64,000 bases of DNA from assembly GCA_964016985.1 (NCBI GenBank), contig OZ024834.1:86734937-86798936 (forward strand). The letters run 5' to 3'. A model generated the notes under the pieces. The model was not told the origin of the DNA. It was given only the letters and a program-made list of their open reading frames with translations, and did no database searches. This stretch comes from Anodontia alba. Taxonomy: Eukaryota; Mollusca; Bivalvia; Lucinida; Lucinidae. Below, in pieces: positions 60,677 to 64,000 of this stretch. Numbering within the stretch: position 1 is the stretch's first letter; each line of letters starts with the position of its first letter. The position numbers were made by a program, and so were the translations under genes.

Positions 60677-60897
60677 GTTAGCGCGCGCTGCATGCTGGGT
60701 AAAAATTTCAGCAGACGACATTTTGAAATATGTTTTTTCCCTTATTTTTCCCAGAAAACAGGCTTTGACATTTCATACAAATTGTCTCCTAAGGAGAGGA
60801 GACAATTTGTATGAAATGTTAAAGCCTGTTTTCTTGGAAAATAATAATAATAATAATAATAATACATCAATATGTCGTCTGCTGAATTAGCCTAGAG
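60677..60897. mobile_element. hairpin MITE, family E
   Basis: gttagcgcgcgctgcatgct left end. Core catttcatacaaattgtctc / gagacaatttgtatgaaatg. (AAT)n in the right arm. Confidence 0.75.
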
Positions 60898-60935
60898 GGA
60901 GGTAAACAGACTTTAAAAGGAACGAATTCCTGGAA

Positions 60936-61151
60936 CTGGGGTTTACAGGGGTATGCATTATTTTTCTTATTTTTGCTCAAAAGCATAGATTGTGGGTACT
61001 CAGAACCGCCTCGCCGAGGCGGTTCTAACGAGTACCCAAAATCTATATTTTGAGCAGCAATATGAAAAATATCAGAGTTTTATTATCTGAAAATTTTCAA
61101 TTTTTGGAGGTTAAATTTTTTATGTATTTGAATAGGCGTGTTTTCGTAATG
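60936..61151 (+). mobile_element. family-J MITE, left end missing (J10)
   Basis: Starts within the arm (actggggtttacaggggtat), core ccgcctcgccgaggcggttc, right end aggcgtgttttcgtaatg. Confidence 0.8.
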
Positions 61152-61457
61152 GTGTACCTTGTTTTGGTCAGTTATGCCTCAGTTACCCTAATATAATTAA
61201 AAAAAAAAAAACATAAATAAAAAAAGCGAATGGGTAGAGTGAAAACTATAAAATAATCGAATACTTAGAGTAGATACGATAATAAAACGCTCTCAGATCA
61301 TAAGGACATGATAATGGTCAGTTCTCAATGAGTCAACGTTTTCTCAAGGCGTGCCTCTTTCAACAAATTTAGCTATTTAACTTCTCTCAAGTACATGTTA
61401 ACAAGATTTCAAACTTTATAAAGGTCGTAATTCTCATATAAATTTCATTATTGACAG

Positions 61458-61721
61458 ATAAAAGGTTTTTGGTATCCCTGTACTGGGCCACAGATTGCTT
61501 TAACAAAGGACATTGATTGGGCTGGTACCACAGGAATTTCGTTTGAATCAGATAGAAGGCGCAAATTATGGCATGGAAACTTTTTTTTGAACATTTATCA
61601 GGGGCGCAAAAGTAGTTTACGAAGCTGCATATGCCCTCTAGAACTGGCTAAAGCGGTAGTCGATTTTCTGCACTATAGTGAAGTACGGGGAGACGTTTTA
61701 ACACCAGCTGCAGTGAAGTAA
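61458..61721 (+). CDS. orphan terminal-exon candidate 2
   Basis: After acceptor ttattgacag an 87-codon frame runs to TAA: IKGFWYPCTGPQIALTKDID, then GISFESDRRRKLWHGNFFLN and LELAKAVVDFLHYSEV, ending LTPAAVK. It has no ATG start, so it would be a last exon. Composition (Trp, Cys, aromatic residues, a plausible helix) looks protein-like. Family not recognised. Its phase does not fit candidate 1 directly. Confidence 0.35.
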   Translation: MKGFWYPCTGPQIALTKDIDWAGTTGISFESDRRRKLWHGNFFLNIYQGRKSSLRSCICPLELAKAVVDFLHYSEVRGDVLTPAAVK

Positions 61722-61969
61722 AATAAAAAGCTAAAAGGTTAGCCTGCCCGGGAAAAGTGTAAGTATAGGTTTAGTGACCGACTCGACATCACCTTAATAG
61801 TATTGACTGGACCGTAATACTACATTCAAACGCAAAGTATACTTGTTTTGCATTATATAGAGCTAGCTTTTCTTTCTAGAACTTGAAGGTTTTTATTTTT
61901 GCAAATTATGCGATTTTTTTTTGTTTTTTGTTGTTGTTTTTTTACTGTGGGGTGGTGGGGGTGTTGGTG

Positions 61970-62000
61970 GTGGGGGCGGGGGGGGGGGGGGGGGGGCAGT
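61970..62000 (+). repeat. poly-G run
   Basis: G-rich run of about 30 bases; likely error-prone. A C/CA/G-rich stretch also occurs at 62681-62757. Confidence 0.85.
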
Positions 62001-62011
62001 GGTGTTACGTT

Positions 62012-62430
62012 ACGTAGCATGTACAGAGATCAAAACAGATCTTTATATCAGATATATTGACACTCATCAGTTACCTAATACCATCAAGCGAAATAATACT
62101 GCGCAGAGGCGCAGGCTGGTCGACTGATCTAGTATGTAAACAATCAAATAACAAGTCTGAACTGATTGCAGTTTTTTTTTTTTTTTTTTTGTGTGTGTGT
62201 GGTGCGGTGTGTTTATTGTCCACCGAATTAAGTATTTCTTATTTTCGCAATCCTTTCTCTTTCTTTCTTTCTCTGTATACTGCCATACGCCCTCTCGGGC
62301 ATTCTAGGCAGGTGTGCATTGTACACTCCGGGTTGCAGGACGAAGGCCTACTAGTAACCATTTCGAATTACCGTAGGGTTCTTTAACCTGCACAGGATGG
62401 GTGTGACTTTCCTTACACAGCTCAATGCGA
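62012..62430. repeat. duplicated block, copy 1
   Basis: gtagcatgtacagagatcaa through gggttctttaacctgcacag. The right part matches reverse-complemented SINE-3 (cctgtgcaggtgaaagaacc). Copy 2 at 63412-63812. Confidence 0.75.
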
Positions 62431-62934
62431 CGTCGAATCCAGGCGTGTATTACAGCCAACGGTGGCCACAAGTACGCACGCTCATATTTTTAATACAAAC
62501 GCATATACAGGGCTCGGGGGGAAAAATGGGAACAAAAAATCAAAGGGCAGTATATGAATAAGTCAACATTTTGGATGATCAAGTATATGAATGGGTCCGT
62601 TTTTTCAAAGGCCAGGTATATGAATGGGGTAGGTTTTGAAATACTAGCTCGCACACCCGTGCCAAAATTACCCCTAAGTTACCCCCCCCCCCCCCACACA
62701 CACACACCGAGATACAGGGGCGAATTCAGAGGGGGGGGGGGGGGGGGGGAGGGTTCAGGGTGGCGGTGGGGAACGGGTCAGTCGAATACCCCTCTGCAAC
62801 AAAATTTCATTTTCATGAGAAATTTTGGATACAGCTGCTAAATTTGAGATATTGTCTTTACCCTAAACATTCACACGCCTTTAATTCTTTACCATGTACT
62901 TTTCTTCAATAAGTCCATTTCACTATCTGTTGTA

Positions 62935-63070
62935 AAACTGCTGGATGAGTGGCAAACAGTGTAGACTCTGATCAGACGCCACGTTCTGCGGCGTCTGATC
63001 AGGGTCTACACTGTTTGCTCATTCCTGTTTTTCCGAACACGCTGAATAAGTATGGTAAGTTGATAAAATC
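62935..63070. mobile_element. family-D hairpin
   Basis: gcaaacagtgtagactctga, cagacgccacgttctgcggc, gtctgatcagggtctacact. Confidence 0.7.
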
Positions 63071-63411
63071 GATCCCCTCGGAAATCATCCTGGATCCGTT
63101 CCTATTGTACACACCGACACTGTTTTGTCTTTAGTTACCTTTCCTCGCATTGTGGCTTATTTTATGAACCGTGTCACGCAAAAAGTGGTACTTGTGCATA
63201 CGCGTAAAACTAAGTCCCTTAAGTCTGACCACATCTTCGCTGTTTGCTCGTAAAATCTGATCAGACTGCGTAATGAGTTCGTTAAAACATATTTCATTCT
63301 GATTTCTTGATTGTGTTCTTTTCTCAGAATCTATTTATATTCCGTTTGACATGTGATCAGTCGAAAAACCATCAAGGTCATCTCCGACATCTCCGAGATC
63401 CTACTGAATAA

Positions 63412-63812
63412 CACGTAGCATGTACAGAGATCAAAACAGACCTTTAAATCAGATCTGTTGACCCTCGTCAGTTACCTATTACCATCCAGCGAAATTATAC
63501 TGCGCTGAGGCGCAGGCTGATCTAGTATATAAACAATCAAATAACAAAAGTCTGAACTGATTGAAGCTTTTTTTCTGTCTGGTGCGGTGTGTTTATTGTC
63601 CACCGAATTAAGTATTTCTTATTTTCGCAATCCTCTTTCTTTCTTTCTGCATATACTGCCAATCGCCCTCTCGGATATTCTAGGCAGGGTACATTGTACA
63701 CTCTGTGTTGCAGGACGAAGGTATACAAGAAACCATTTCGAATTTCCGTTAGGTTCTCTAACCTGCACAGGGCGGGTGCGACTTTCCTTGCACAGCGTGC
63801 CTGTTAACATCC
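63412..63812. repeat. duplicated block, copy 2
   Basis: cgtagcatgtacagagatca through cctgcacagggcgggtgcga, about 1.4 kb downstream of copy 1 in the same orientation, diverged by substitutions and a shorter T/GT run. Nothing recognised from 63813 to the window end. Confidence 0.75.
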
Positions 63813-64000
63813 CGATCCGATGGACGGTGACAAACACAGCGTACCAAATCCTAGTTTCATAACCACGGTATACCGAGCTATCTCCAAGACAAACTATGCA
63901 AAATTAAGACGTCATAAAGGTATGTTTGAGTTTTATTCATCCCATGTCAATGCAGAACAATTATTCTACGGCTCTATTAGCTCTTACATGCATCTGGCAC

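Overview
This is eukaryotic nuclear DNA: AT-rich, intron-dense and packed with short repeats. It carries GT-AG introns, tRNA-derived SINEs with target-site duplications, hairpin MITEs, tandem-repeat-bearing elements, an L1/Tx1-type LINE and an initiator tRNA gene. The repeat style and the size of the introns suggest an invertebrate, most likely a bivalve mollusc. That assignment is inference from repeat style; the sequence does not prove it.

Region 1 (1 to about 30.8 kb, + strand) is the 3' part of one protein-coding gene. I could join 17 exons (406..29898) in a single unbroken reading frame of 577 complete codons ending in TAG. The 5' end lies upstream of the window. The product starts with Lys/Pro-rich and Asp/Glu/Ser-rich low-complexity sequence. 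Two copies of an about 70-residue module follow, encoded by exons 6-7 and exons 9-10. The C-terminus resembles the DUF4211 domain of CCDC82, QSER1 and PRR12. Most of the ORF-sized stretches around the exons are repeats or antisense shadows. Every intron is filled with palindromic MITEs, SINEs and tandem repeats.

Region 2 (about 30.8-47.8 kb) has no gene I can support. It is a mosaic of hairpin MITEs (ten copies of one 280-bp family, J, occur window-wide), pogo-like TA-flanked MITEs nested in each other, two tandem-repeat-bearing elements, and a 3.2-kb minisatellite of about 60-bp units (43.2-46.4 kb) that ends in a 109-bp higher-order repeat.

Region 3 (47.8-64 kb) contains a first coding exon of a secreted PAN/Apple-type protein (47853..48164), a 5'-truncated LINE with target-site duplication (50032..53537), an initiator tRNA-Met gene (54015..54086), a tandem-repeat element with inverted termini (57.5-59.6 kb), two weak orphan exon candidates (59620..59820, 61458..61721), and a 400-bp block present twice at the right edge.

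The most striking theme is the palindrome population. Unrelated-looking MITE families share the same loop-less core palindromes. Copies differ by symmetrical changes in both arms, as if the arms are repeatedly homogenised against each other. One copy carries a fresh fold-back inversion.
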